The notes beneath the pieces were generated by a model. It saw nothing but the letters and a program-made list of their open reading frames with translations, searched no databases and was not told the DNA's origin. 62,190 nucleotides of DNA, taken from JBNJGB01 sp051747385 (GTDB taxonomy: Bacteria > Myxococcota_A > UBA9042 > PHBI01 > JACKFB01). The position numbers and the translations under genes were made by a program. Shown piece after piece: positions 24,036-33,700 of the stretch. Location of the stretch: the NCBI GenBank assembly GCA_051747385.1, contig JBNJGB010000038.1, positions 1-62,190 of the forward strand, written 5' to 3'. Numbering within the stretch: position 1 is the stretch's first letter; every line of letters starts with the position of its first letter.

Positions 24036-27000
24036 GCGGGCAGGCACGCATCACCGGCGCGGCGCTCGTGAACTGGCGCGGGGTGCCCTTCCAACACTAC
24101 GAGATGGACCCCTACGTCACCGGGCTCGAGGGCATCAACGGCGCGGGGAAGACCACGGTGATGATCGCCATGTACGCGGCGCTCCTGCCCGACCTGAACC
24201 ACCTCCGGTTCCGGAACGTGGGCGAGAGCGCCGGCGGGGGCGGACCGAACGGCGTGTACGGCCGCCTCGGCGAGCGCGGCGGCATCTCCTACTCGGTGCT
24301 CGATCTGCGGCTCGGCGGCGGCGAGCGCATCCTGGCAGGCGTCGGCGTGGAGCGCCGCTCGGAGCCGAACCTGGACCTCCACCCGTTCATCGTGCGCCGG
24401 CTGGCCGACGACGTGCCGCTGGAGGACGTCCTGCTCGCCCGCGAGGACGACGACCGGGAGCGCGTCCCGGAGCGGGACGAGGTGAGCCAGCTCGTGGCGC
24501 GCCGGGGCGGGGAGCTCCACTGGCGGAAGCCCCACCAGTACTTCCGGGAGCTCTTCGAGGCGGGCGCCCTTCCCCTCGACCTGTCCGCCCGCGAGGCCCG
24601 CTCCCGGATGGACCAGGTCCTGCGGACCAGCATGATGGGCGGCATCTCGCGCGCTCTGGCCCAGGGGCTCCGCGACTACCTGCTGCAGCGCGACGACACC
24701 CTGGCCAACACGGTCCGGCGCATGCAGGACAACCTCACGGCCTGCCGCCGCACGCGGAGCCAGGTCCGGGAGAGCCGCCGGCTCCGGGAGGGCCTGCACA
24801 AGGTGCTCGGGGCCGGGCGCGCCATGTTCGCGGCGTCGGTCTACGACCTGCGAGCGCGCCGAGACGAGACGCGCCGCGTGCTGGAGGCCAAGACCGAGGC
24901 ACTCGACGAGACGCGCGAACGGATCGCGGGACGCCGCCGGCGCCTGAAGGAGCTGGAGGAGACCCTGGCCGCGCTGGACGACCGCCTGTGCGGCCTCGAA
25001 GACGAGCAACGAGCGGCGGAGGAACGTCTGCAGGTACTCCGTGACGCGCGGGACCTGGAGGAGCGGCTCGCCGCGCTTCGCCCGGAGGAGAAGAGAGCCG
25101 CAGACGTGCTCGCAGGTGCGAAGGAGACGGTCGGGCAGGCCGAGAAGTCGCTCGGACGCACCCGACGGGAAGTCGGGAGGGTGCGCGACCGGCTCCACGA
25201 GCTGACGGACGCCCTGTCCCGGGCCGAGCAGGTCTACGAGGACCTGGCGAGGAAGGTGGGGCTCTACAACGAGGCCGAGCAGGCGCGCGCGGAGGCCTCC
25301 TCGCGGATCGGGGAGGACCTCACGTCCGACGACGAGGCCCTCGAGTCCCTCATCGCGCGGGCGGACGACCTGCGACGACGGGACGCCGAGCGCCTGGACC
25401 ACGCCGTGCGGCGGCTGGACGGAGCGGAAGCCCGCGCGGCCGCCTTCGCTGAAGTTCACGCCGCCCTGGAGCGATGGGCGGGCCGAGAGATCGCCCCGGA
25501 GGACGCGCTGGCCGAGGCCGACTCGGCGCTCAGGACCCGGCGGGAGCAGCGCTCGCTCGCCGAGGGTCTCGAAGACCTGCGGGGGAAGCGGCGTGAGTCC
25601 GCGAAGCTCGTCGAGGAGCAGCGCCGCACGCGGGCCGAGGCGGCGGAGCTCGGGGTCGAGACCGCGGACGACCTGCTCCGGGAGCGCGAGGGCCTCGACG
25701 AGAGGATCCGAAGCCTCGGCGAGGGCATCCGGGAGGCGGACGACACGCGCCGGAGGGCGGAGTCGGAGGTCGAGGAGCTGGATCGGCGGCGAGGCGAGCT
25801 GGAGACCTCCGCGGAGGCCTGGGATCGGTGCCGCGCGCTGGGTTCTCGCCTCGCGGCGGCCTGGGACCTCCGGCTCGCGGCGCCGGAGGACGCCCCGGAC
25901 GCCGAGAAGGCGCTCCGGAGGCTCCGGGAGGAGACGCTCGCCGAACGGCAGCGGCTCGAGCGCGAGGTGAAGGCCCTGAGCGAGACCATCGAGCGCCTGG
26001 AGGCTGCCGGCGGGGACGTGGACGCGCGGCTCCTGCAGGTCCGGGACGAGGTCGACGGTCACCTGGTCGCGGGCCGCTTCGACGACGTGCCGGTCGAGGA
26101 AGCCGCGGCCGTGGAGGCTCGCCTGGGCCCTCTCCTGGGCGGCGTGGTCGTGGACGACCCGGCGAAGAGCGCGGAGAAGGTCGCGGCGATGGACGAGCGG
26201 CCCGACACGGTCTGGCTGTTGCCTTCGGACCGCGAGCCGCCGGAGGGGGACGTGGCAGGCAACTCCGTCGTCGTGGACGAGGGCGCCGCCCACCGGGTCA
26301 CGCGGCTTCCCGACCACCCGATCGTGGGCCGTGCGGCCCGCGAGCAGCGCGTGAAGGAGCTGGAGGAGCGGCGGGAGGACCTGGAGCGCGCCCAGGAGAA
26401 CCACACGGTACGGCTGCAGCGGCTCGACTCGTCCCTCGCCGAGGCGGAGGAGCTCCGCGGGCTGCGCGAGCACCTGGGCGCGCCGGACCCGCGCGAGGCC
26501 CTCGGGCGGGTCGAGGCCGCGCGGGCCGAGGCGGAGCGGCGTGCGGCGGAGGCGACCGAGCGGTCGGAGGCATTCCGCGTCGAGATGGCGGGTGTGAGGG
26601 AGCGTCAGGAGCGCGTCATCGCCCTGCTCCCCGGGGCGCGGCTGCTCGATCCGCCGGACCACCGGGAGCGGCTCGAGGCGCTGGAGGCCCGGGTGAAGGC
26701 CGCGGAGGAGGCCGAGGCGGAGCTGGAGCGCACCGCGGCCGACGCCGCCGTCGTCGACGAGGGCCGGGAGGTGCTCCGGGAGCCGCCCCTGTCGCCGGAC
26801 GAGATGGACACACTCCGGCGCGAGGTCGCGCAGGTCGAGGAGCGACTGGAGGAGCAGCGCAAGACGCTCCGAGCCCTCCGGCACTTCCGCGAGCAGGCCG
26901 AACACCTCCGGTGGGCGGACCTCGTCGGCGTGCTCGACTCGGAGCAGTCGGCCGTCGAGCGGTACCGGGAGGAGCAGGTGGAGGTCCGAGAGAGGCTCGG

Positions 27001-28411
27001 CGAGATGGAGGAGCGCGAGCAGGCGGTCCGGGACGAGGTGGACGCGGCGCGCGAGGCGAAGAACGAGGCCCACGTCGAGCACGCCCAGCTCAGGAAGAGC
27101 AGGGAGCAGCTCGAGCGGGAGCTGGCCGAGTTCGAAGTCCGCGACGTCTCCGACGAGCAGCTGGCCGAGGCGGCCGCCGAGGTGGAGCGCGTGGGTGCCG
27201 AGGCCGAAGCGCTCGGCCGGGAGCGCGGCGGGAGACACGACGAGCGCGTGAGCCAGGGGACGCGACTGGAGACAGACGAGGAGGAACAGGCGCGACTCGA
27301 GGGCGAGGTGGAGACGGCCCGGCGCAATCACGAGCCGACGGTCGCCCGGTGGGAGGGCCTGGTGGCGCGCGCTCGGGAGCTGGGCGTGTGGAGCGACGCG
27401 TCCGGGGACGACGAGGAGGCGGAGCTGGGCGGCAAGGGGAGCCCCACCCTGAGCGAGCTCGCGCGGGAGCGGGCGAAGCACCTCGTCCAGGCGCTCCGGG
27501 AGAGCGAGGACGGCCGGGACCTGGCCGAGGAGCTGGGGCCGAGGCTCCTGGACACCGGCGTGCCACCCTACCTGGAGGCGTGGGTGGCGGTGCGGGACTG
27601 GCTGGTCCGGCGGGTGCCGAAGAACGTCAGCGAGAGCGACGATCCCGTGGTCGCCCTCCAGGAGCTCGACGGGCGGCTGGCGACCCTCGAGCAGCGCCTG
27701 CGGCGCAAGGAGAGTGACCTCCGCCAGAGCGCCGGGAGCATCGCCCACGCCATCCACTCGCGGGTGCGCCGCGAGATGAACCGGGTCCGGAAGCTGAACG
27801 AGGCCCTGCGAGACGTCGGGTTCGGGAACATCGAGCACATCCGCCTCCGGGCCGAGCGCATCGACGTGATGACGCGGCTCCTGGACTCGCTGAAGGCCCA
27901 GGGGGACCTCTTCGACCAGGACCTGCCGGTGGAGGAGGCGCTCCAGCGGGTGTTCGAGCAGGTCGGCGGCGGTCGCGTGCGGGGCGAGGAGCTGCTGGAT
28001 CATCGCCGCTACCTGGACGTGCGGGTCGACGTGCGGCGCAAGGGCAAGGAGCGCTGGGAGGTGGCCGACCCGAGCAGGCTGTCCACGGGCGAGGCCATCG
28101 GCGTCGGCGCGGCAGTCCTCATGGTGGTCCTGGGCGCGTGGGAGGAGAACGCCCGGCTCCTCCGCACGGCCCGCGGCCGGTCGCTCCGCTTCCTGTTCCT
28201 CGACGAGGCCAACCGGCTGGACCGCGGCAACCTGGGCGTGGTGTTCGAGATGTGCCGCCGCCTGGGGCTGCAGCTCGTCGTGGCCGCCCCCGAGGTCGCA
28301 CACAGCGACGGGTGCACCGTCTACCGGCTGGTCCGCACGACGGGAGACGACGGCCGCGAACGCGTGCAGGTCTCGGGGCGTCGGATCCGGCGACGCGACG
28401 ACGTGGCCTGA
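24032..28411 (+). CDS. jetC: Wadjet JetC / MukB-like SMC ATPase
   Basis: A 1459-residue SMC-type protein starting at TTG. Walker A GINGAGKT is at 34-41. Coiled coils of Glu/Arg-rich heptads fill about 290-1250, interrupted near 650-760 by a hinge-like globular section. The signature LSTGEA is near 1350 and Walker B FLFLDEANRL near 1385-1395. It should be the ATP-driven motor of the complex. Codon use and GC content match the neighbours, and open frames on the opposite strand here are shadows. Confidence 0.92.
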   Translation: MSGQARITGAALVNWRGVPFQHYEMDPYVTGLEGINGAGKTTVMIAMYAALLPDLNHLRFRNVGESAGGGGPNGVYGRLGERGGISYSVLDLRLGGGERILAGVGVERRSEPNLDLHPFIVRRLADDVPLEDVLLAREDDDRERVPERDEVSQLVARRGGELHWRKPHQYFRELFEAGALPLDLSAREARSRMDQVLRTSMMGGISRALAQGLRDYLLQRDDTLANTVRRMQDNLTACRRTRSQVRESRRLREGLHKVLGAGRAMFAASVYDLRARRDETRRVLEAKTEALDETRERIAGRRRRLKELEETLAALDDRLCGLEDEQRAAEERLQVLRDARDLEERLAALRPEEKRAADVLAGAKETVGQAEKSLGRTRREVGRVRDRLHELTDALSRAEQVYEDLARKVGLYNEAEQARAEASSRIGEDLTSDDEALESLIARADDLRRRDAERLDHAVRRLDGAEARAAAFAEVHAALERWAGREIAPEDALAEADSALRTRREQRSLAEGLEDLRGKRRESAKLVEEQRRTRAEAAELGVETADDLLREREGLDERIRSLGEGIREADDTRRRAESEVEELDRRRGELETSAEAWDRCRALGSRLAAAWDLRLAAPEDAPDAEKALRRLREETLAERQRLEREVKALSETIERLEAAGGDVDARLLQVRDEVDGHLVAGRFDDVPVEEAAAVEARLGPLLGGVVVDDPAKSAEKVAAMDERPDTVWLLPSDREPPEGDVAGNSVVVDEGAAHRVTRLPDHPIVGRAAREQRVKELEERREDLERAQENHTVRLQRLDSSLAEAEELRGLREHLGAPDPREALGRVEAARAEAERRAAEATERSEAFRVEMAGVRERQERVIALLPGARLLDPPDHRERLEALEARVKAAEEAEAELERTAADAAVVDEGREVLREPPLSPDEMDTLRREVAQVEERLEEQRKTLRALRHFREQAEHLRWADLVGVLDSEQSAVERYREEQVEVRERLGEMEEREQAVRDEVDAAREAKNEAHVEHAQLRKSREQLERELAEFEVRDVSDEQLAEAAAEVERVGAEAEALGRERGGRHDERVSQGTRLETDEEEQARLEGEVETARRNHEPTVARWEGLVARARELGVWSDASGDDEEAELGGKGSPTLSELARERAKHLVQALRESEDGRDLAEELGPRLLDTGVPPYLEAWVAVRDWLVRRVPKNVSESDDPVVALQELDGRLATLEQRLRRKESDLRQSAGSIAHAIHSRVRREMNRVRKLNEALRDVGFGNIEHIRLRAERIDVMTRLLDSLKAQGDLFDQDLPVEEALQRVFEQVGGGRVRGEELLDHRRYLDVRVDVRRKGKERWEVADPSRLSTGEAIGVGAAVLMVVLGAWEENARLLRTARGRSLRFLFLDEANRLDRGNLGVVFEMCRRLGLQLVVAAPEVAHSDGCTVYRLVRTTGDDGRERVQVSGRRIRRRDDVA

Positions 28412-29400
28412 TGGCCGACGACGCCGAGCGGGCCGGAGCGCTGGAGCTCTGGCAGACCGGCACGCTCCGGGTGCGTGGCGGCACGAAGCGCCTCGCGGCC
28501 GAGCTGGAGTCCCTGGGTTGGCTGACGCACACGGCCCGGCGCCGCGAACGGGCGCTCGTCGAGGACGCGCGGGGCCACCTCGCCGCCTTCCTCGACCGGC
28601 GGTTTCCCGCATGGCGAGAGACCCTGGACGCGCTCCGCGAGCGGGGCCTGGAGCCGTCGCCCGAGGCCCTGGCTCGACTGCGCAGCCTGGAGCGGCAACG
28701 CTCGATCGCGTCGTGGCCGATCCCGGATCGCATCAACCGCCGCAGCGCCGCCGGCCTCCTGGCGGACCACTCGAAGGCCCCGCTCCCCGACTCGACGCTC
28801 GATCCCGTGGGCGCCGCCACCCTGACCTCCGACAGCGTGCTGCGCATCCGCCCGAACCGGGGCCTGAAGGTCCGGCGGGGCGGTGAGGTGGTCGACGCCA
28901 CCCGAGTTGCCAACGTCCTCGGAGAGCTGATGCTGACCGAGCGGGCCCTGATGGACGACCTGCGATTCGCGAGCTTACTGCCCCGCGCCATCCTGACCGT
29001 CGAGAACCGCGCGCCGTACGTCGACCTGCACCCACCCGACCACCTGATGCTCGTCCACGCGCCCGGCAAGGAGACCACGCTCGCCATCCGCCTCCTCCGC
29101 GACCTCCTCCCGGACGTCCCCGCCTTGCACTTCGGCGACCTCGACCCGGAGGGCGTCGCCATCTTCCGCCAGATGCAACGCGAGGTCCCGCGCCTCCGCC
29201 TCCTCGTGCCCGAGTTCTGGCGTGATCGTCTCCCGACGCACGCCCTCGCGAAGACCTGGCCCGCCGACCTCGACCTCGCCGACCTCCCGCCGCTGGTGCA
29301 GGACCTGGCGCGCTTTGGCCGGTGGCTGGAGCAGGAGAGCGTCGCGCTCGATCCTCGCATGGGCCCGCTGCTGGAATCGCTCCTCGCCGGGCGGACCTGA
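28411..29400 (+). CDS. jetD: Wadjet JetD TOPRIM nuclease
   Basis: A 329-residue protein. The C-terminal TOPRIM domain has the catalytic Glu198 (LTVENRAPY) and the acidic pair GDLDPEG (Asp243, Asp245). The N-terminal half is helical and basic, as in DUF3322/DUF2220 proteins. In Wadjet the JetD dimer is the DNA-cleaving subunit. It shares TGATG with the jetC stop. A decayed relative of its 3' part lies at 16.7 kb. Confidence 0.88.
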   Translation: MADDAERAGALELWQTGTLRVRGGTKRLAAELESLGWLTHTARRRERALVEDARGHLAAFLDRRFPAWRETLDALRERGLEPSPEALARLRSLERQRSIASWPIPDRINRRSAAGLLADHSKAPLPDSTLDPVGAATLTSDSVLRIRPNRGLKVRRGGEVVDATRVANVLGELMLTERALMDDLRFASLLPRAILTVENRAPYVDLHPPDHLMLVHAPGKETTLAIRLLRDLLPDVPALHFGDLDPEGVAIFRQMQREVPRLRLLVPEFWRDRLPTHALAKTWPADLDLADLPPLVQDLARFGRWLEQESVALDPRMGPLLESLLAGRT

Positions 29401-29724
29401 CGGAACCCAGGGATCCGTTCGCAGCCCGTGCGAGGCGTGCGTCTTGGCGTGCCGCCACCGCGGGGCTCCTTCTTTCACCTGCCGTGCGGTTCTTTGCGGG
29501 CTGACATGCTTCGAGCCGGTTTCGACAGGGTCATGACACGCGATACCGCCCGGAATTGCTGTGAAGCAACCGGGCGACGCGATGCGACCAGACGAGCGTA
29601 GGTTCACGGCGCCGCGCCAGCGGGTATCATCTCGCTCCAGACCATCCCACAAGGGCCCCTTGACAGCGCAACCAAGCGCCTCCTAGCCTCCGCCGAAGTC
29701 AACGCTGGTGGATCGGAGGGCGGC
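29401..29724. other. Intergenic region with a GNRA-capped hairpin and a candidate promoter
   Basis: 324 bp between the Wadjet genes and the next operon. A hairpin at 29547-29576 has a 7-bp CGCCCGG/CCGGGCG stem, a 2-nt AA bulge, a 5-bp TTGCT/AGCAA stem and a GTGA (GNRA) tetraloop. It may be a terminator or part of a structured RNA; no T-tract follows. A perfect -35 TTGACA (29660-29665) is followed after 18 bp by TAGCCT (29684-29689), then GGAGGG (29715) and the GTG start at 29725. The pair is a reasonable promoter for the long operon. No gene is seen here. Confidence 0.5.
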
Positions 29725-30696
29725 GTGAAACGGCCTTTTTTTGGTGGGCTGCGCTCACCCAGTGAATTCGTGCACATCGCGCAAGCGCACACGCACCTGA
29801 CGCGAGTGCTCTTCGCGCTGTTCCTCGTGACGTCGACGGTGGCCGCGTCCGCAGATGCCCGGGCTGCCGACATCTGTTCGGACGCCACGACGGACTGTTG
29901 CGTCGGGGTCGGTTACTGGACCGGGCAGCTCGCCTTGGAAGGAACCGACGGCCGAGCGAACATCGCCGACGAGTTCCGCAAGCTGCAGGGTTCAGAGACC
30001 GGTTTCAGCGGACGATCGACGTCTCGCACCGTGTGGTCGGGGATCGCAGGGGTGGCCGCCTTCGCCTTGGTCCTGGGCTTCCTGTTCTGGCGGGCATCCC
30101 GCAGCAACTGGCCGGGATGGCTCGAGATGCTGGTGCTCAGCCTCGTCCCTGCAGCCGCTCTGATTGGGGCCAGCTACCTGCTCACCGTGCAGGACTCGGA
30201 GGCTGCCGCAGACGGCTTCGTGGAGGACAGTCTCCAGGGCTTCTGCGGCAACGACGGGATGTGCACCGGCCTGCTGTGGCCGAAGTACTTCCGCGGAGAC
30301 CGCGCGAGCGAGAGCATCTCCTCGTGCTCCCGCATCGACGGCCGGTACGTCGCCGAGGAAGTGAGAGAGAGCGGTGGGTCCTGCGGGGAAGTCTGTGACG
30401 ACGCGCTCGTGAGGGACACGGTGCAGGACGCGAGCGTCGACGCCCCGCTGGGAAGAAGCCCCGCCCTCCTTCAGCAGCGCAGCAGCGCCATTCGGGACGT
30501 CCTCCAGCTCTGTAACGAGGTCGACAAGAAGTGGGGCACCAAGGGCGGACCCACCGCGAAGGCATGGACGGCATGCCGGGACCAGGTGGCCCACAGCCTC
30601 CGCCAGGACACGGACCCAGATCCGCCCCTGACCTACTGGTACGTGCCCTTCCTCGCCTTCGGGCTCGTCAGCTTCGGCATCCGCACGCTTCGATAG
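29725..30696 (+). CDS. Multi-pass envelope protein opening the tubulin-Hsp70 operon
   Basis: A 323-residue unknown. A hydrophobic signal-like helix (VLFALFLVTSTVAASADARA) ends near residue 46. Two adjacent TM helices follow at about 108-130 (IAGVAAFALVLGFLFW) and 136-158 (MLVLSLVPAAALIGASYLL). A Cys-rich soluble section (about 160-290, ten or so Cys) leads to a last TM (YWYVPFLAFGLVSFGI). The cysteines suggest a disulfide-bonded periplasmic domain. The GTG has GGAGGG just upstream. It ends 8 bp before the giant tubulin-Hsp70 gene and is probably its membrane partner. Confidence 0.7.
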   Translation: MKRPFFGGLRSPSEFVHIAQAHTHLTRVLFALFLVTSTVAASADARAADICSDATTDCCVGVGYWTGQLALEGTDGRANIADEFRKLQGSETGFSGRSTSRTVWSGIAGVAAFALVLGFLFWRASRSNWPGWLEMLVLSLVPAAALIGASYLLTVQDSEAAADGFVEDSLQGFCGNDGMCTGLLWPKYFRGDRASESISSCSRIDGRYVAEEVRESGGSCGEVCDDALVRDTVQDASVDAPLGRSPALLQQRSSAIRDVLQLCNEVDKKWGTKGGPTAKAWTACRDQVAHSLRQDTDPDPPLTYWYVPFLAFGLVSFGIRTLR

Positions 30697-30704
30697 GTGT
30701 CATC

Positions 30705-33700
30705 ATGGCCTACTCTCTCGTTCTCATCGGCGGCACCGGACAGCACTTCGGTTGGACGGTCGGCTCCCTGGCGACTCTGGGCGTGGTGCCGCCGCCCGAT
30801 CGCGTCGTGGTCATCGATGCCGACACGCGCCCGGAGGGCTCCGAGCCGAACGCAATGACCGAAGCACTCCGGGAGTCCCTCGATCTGGCGCGCTACAGCC
30901 GCTTCGCGGAAGACGAGGACGGCGACAACCTGCCGTTCATCGAGGAGCACCCACTTGGCAACCAAGCCGCGAAAAACCTGGCCAGCGCCTACATCGGTGA
31001 CGATCACCTCGAGGTCTTCTACACGCACGACCAGGCGGCGCACTCCACGTCAGAGGGATTCCACGCGGAACCACAGCTCGGTGCGGCGAGCTATCTGAAG
31101 GAGGTCCTCCTCGCAGGCCAAGGGGGCTCGCGCCTGCGTGAAATCGTCGGGAAGCTCACGGGACGGGTGTTTATCGTCGGCTCCGTCGCCGGCGGCACGG
31201 GGGCCGGTCTCTGGCGGCTGGTGGCTCGCTTCGTGCGAGAGAACCAGACGAGCGCGGACGTGCGCTTGATCCTCTTCGGCCACCTCTTCCAGATCAGCAA
31301 CATGGGCGAGGACGCCCTGCCCGGCATCACCGGGTCGGTGAACACCGCCAGGCTCATCTCCAACACACGAGCCGGCTTCCAGCAGCTCCGATACGAGGCG
31401 CAGCGCCCTCCCTCGCAGCGAAGTTTCTCCAAGGCCTACGTCGTGGGATACCCGCCTCGGTACCCCGGCGTGCTGCCCCAGAACAGGCGTCACCGCATGC
31501 TGCTCCCGGCGTCGCGGATGACCCTCGTGGCCTCCACGGCCCTGCAGGACACGGCAGACCCCAGTGAGCAGGACCCACTGCGGGTATTCGTCTATCCCTC
31601 GCCGGGCGACGCGGCCAGGCAGGACGGCCTGTTCACCCTGCGCTTCGGAGCGCGGGATCTCGCGACGCGGGCCAGGCTCACCGTTCCAGGGAGCCCCCTC
31701 CGTGCCTGGGCCGATGCCGCGAGACAGGCTTTCGACGACATCCGTGCCATGGACTTCGACGCTGGCTGGAGCAGCATGCTGCGAAAGCGACGGCTGTCGA
31801 AGACCTTCACCCAGACGGTGAAGAAACACGGCGGTGCGCATCATCAGTGGGCGCAAGAGCTCAAGTCCGAGAGCGAGGTCGGTTCGCGCGTCCTCGACAC
31901 CTTCGCGCGCTGGCTCGCCGACAGCGCCGCGAACGAGTTCCCCCCCACCCCACAGCGCCAGGACTCGGACGCCTCCCTCATCCAGTCGCCGTCGTGGCAG
32001 GACGCGTTGAACCGGTTGGGGAAGTTCGTGGAGCAGGATCCCGGCAAGATCCACCTCCACGTGCGCCGCTGGCTCGTGGGAATCGCCTCGAGCCAGATCG
32101 ATTGGGGTACGGCGAAGACTCCCAGCGCACCCAATGCCGGGAACCCGGTCCCACTCGCTCCCTTCGAGGTGAACAACGTCCAGAAGCCTCACGGGTGGGC
32201 CTCCGTGCCCGCCGATGCCGTCAGCATCGGGATCCCCACGCGTTCGCAGAGCTACGCCACGCCGATGGCGCGCGCGCACTGGATCGCGGACCTCATCCTC
32301 TGGGATCCGGCGAGCGACGACGCGAAGCAGCTCGACGACGCGGAGCGCGCTCGCATCGAGGAGCAGCGGAATCGGGCGCTGCAAGAGGCGGGACTCCTGT
32401 GGAGCGCCCTCCTCGCGGGCGTCCTCGACGTGGAGGAGGAGGAGCTCCCGCGCATCGATCTCCAGGAGTCGGACTCCGTGCAGGGTACGCTGCTCCACGT
32501 GATCTCGCTCTTGGAGGGGGCGACTCTCGGCGGTCGAATCCAGTGGCTCGTCTTCGAGGGGAGGCTGGTTGGGGCCGTCCACCCGGTCCTGGGTCCATTC
32601 CTCGGCAACCAGGCCATCGCCGACGAGCTGCTGCCGATCCTGCAGGAGCGCACCGGAACGCACAGCGACGCAGTGGCCGCTCTCGCACGGGGCGCGCTCG
32701 GGAGCGTCGATATCGACGGGCGTCGGCCGGCATGGCACCGAGCCCTGCAGGAGATCGAGTCGCGTGCGGACGCTCCGAACCTGGCGCGTTTCGCGCGTCG
32801 GTCGCTCTCTCTTCGTCTGGAAGGCCTGCGAGATGCGCTCTCGGTCGAGGCCTTGGAGCCCGCCCGGGAAGCCGCGGTCCTCCGACTCGTCGGGTCCAAC
32901 GGGAGCTCTGTCGCATCCTGCCTGCCCTGGTCGGCCAACGAGGTGAAGCGCAGGCTCCTCGAGGAGGATCCGGCCCAGGCGGTCTTCTCTCCCCAAGACG
33001 ACGGCTTCTTCACGCTGCTCTCCGGTCAGGAGAGGTATTTCCGGACCCGGGAGGAGGTGCTCGAGAACTGGAACGTCGAGGTGTTCCCGGGTGAGTACGC
33101 GCCTGCGGAGACCAAGCGTTTCCTGATGGCCATCGAGCCGCCGAAGGTCAAGCAGCGATCGGCCGCCAGGTATCGCCTACAGATCGCAGTCCAGAGAGGA
33201 TCGGATTTCCAAGTCGTGGATGTTCCGACCGAGCAGCCGCAGGACTCGGGGCAGGCGGCCTGGGTGTCTCATCTGGCCGTGGAGGGCCGTCCGCGGCTCC
33301 TGATCATCGAGGATCTGCGCAACGGAGCCACCGGCACCTTCCCGTTGCTGTCGGCTCCGACGAGGACGCGCGAGTCCTCGGCCACCGTGGACGTCTCGTT
33401 GGACTTCGGCACGTCTCGGTCCTGCGTGGCGTTGCGCCGGGACGACTTCACCTTCGGCGGCTACGAGGCACCGTCCCATCGCCTCGTAGACGTCCAGGAG
33501 ACGGCCAACGTCCAGCTCAGTAGATACCGCCCCTGGGTCCGAACGCTGATGGTCGGCTCCGGCTTGAGCGCCGACACGACGGATCTCGGACATGCCGCGG
33601 CGAAGAACTGCCGCATCCTGGTGGCCCCCTCTGCGCTGCATCGCCGGGCGGCTCCCCTGCCAGCCTCGCAGGGCATCGAGCCGCTCGACCTGTTCATCCC

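Noticed and set aside
23528..28612. A 1694-codon minus-strand open frame
   Set aside because: Shadow of jetC/jetD, which carry Walker, signature and TOPRIM motifs on the + strand.
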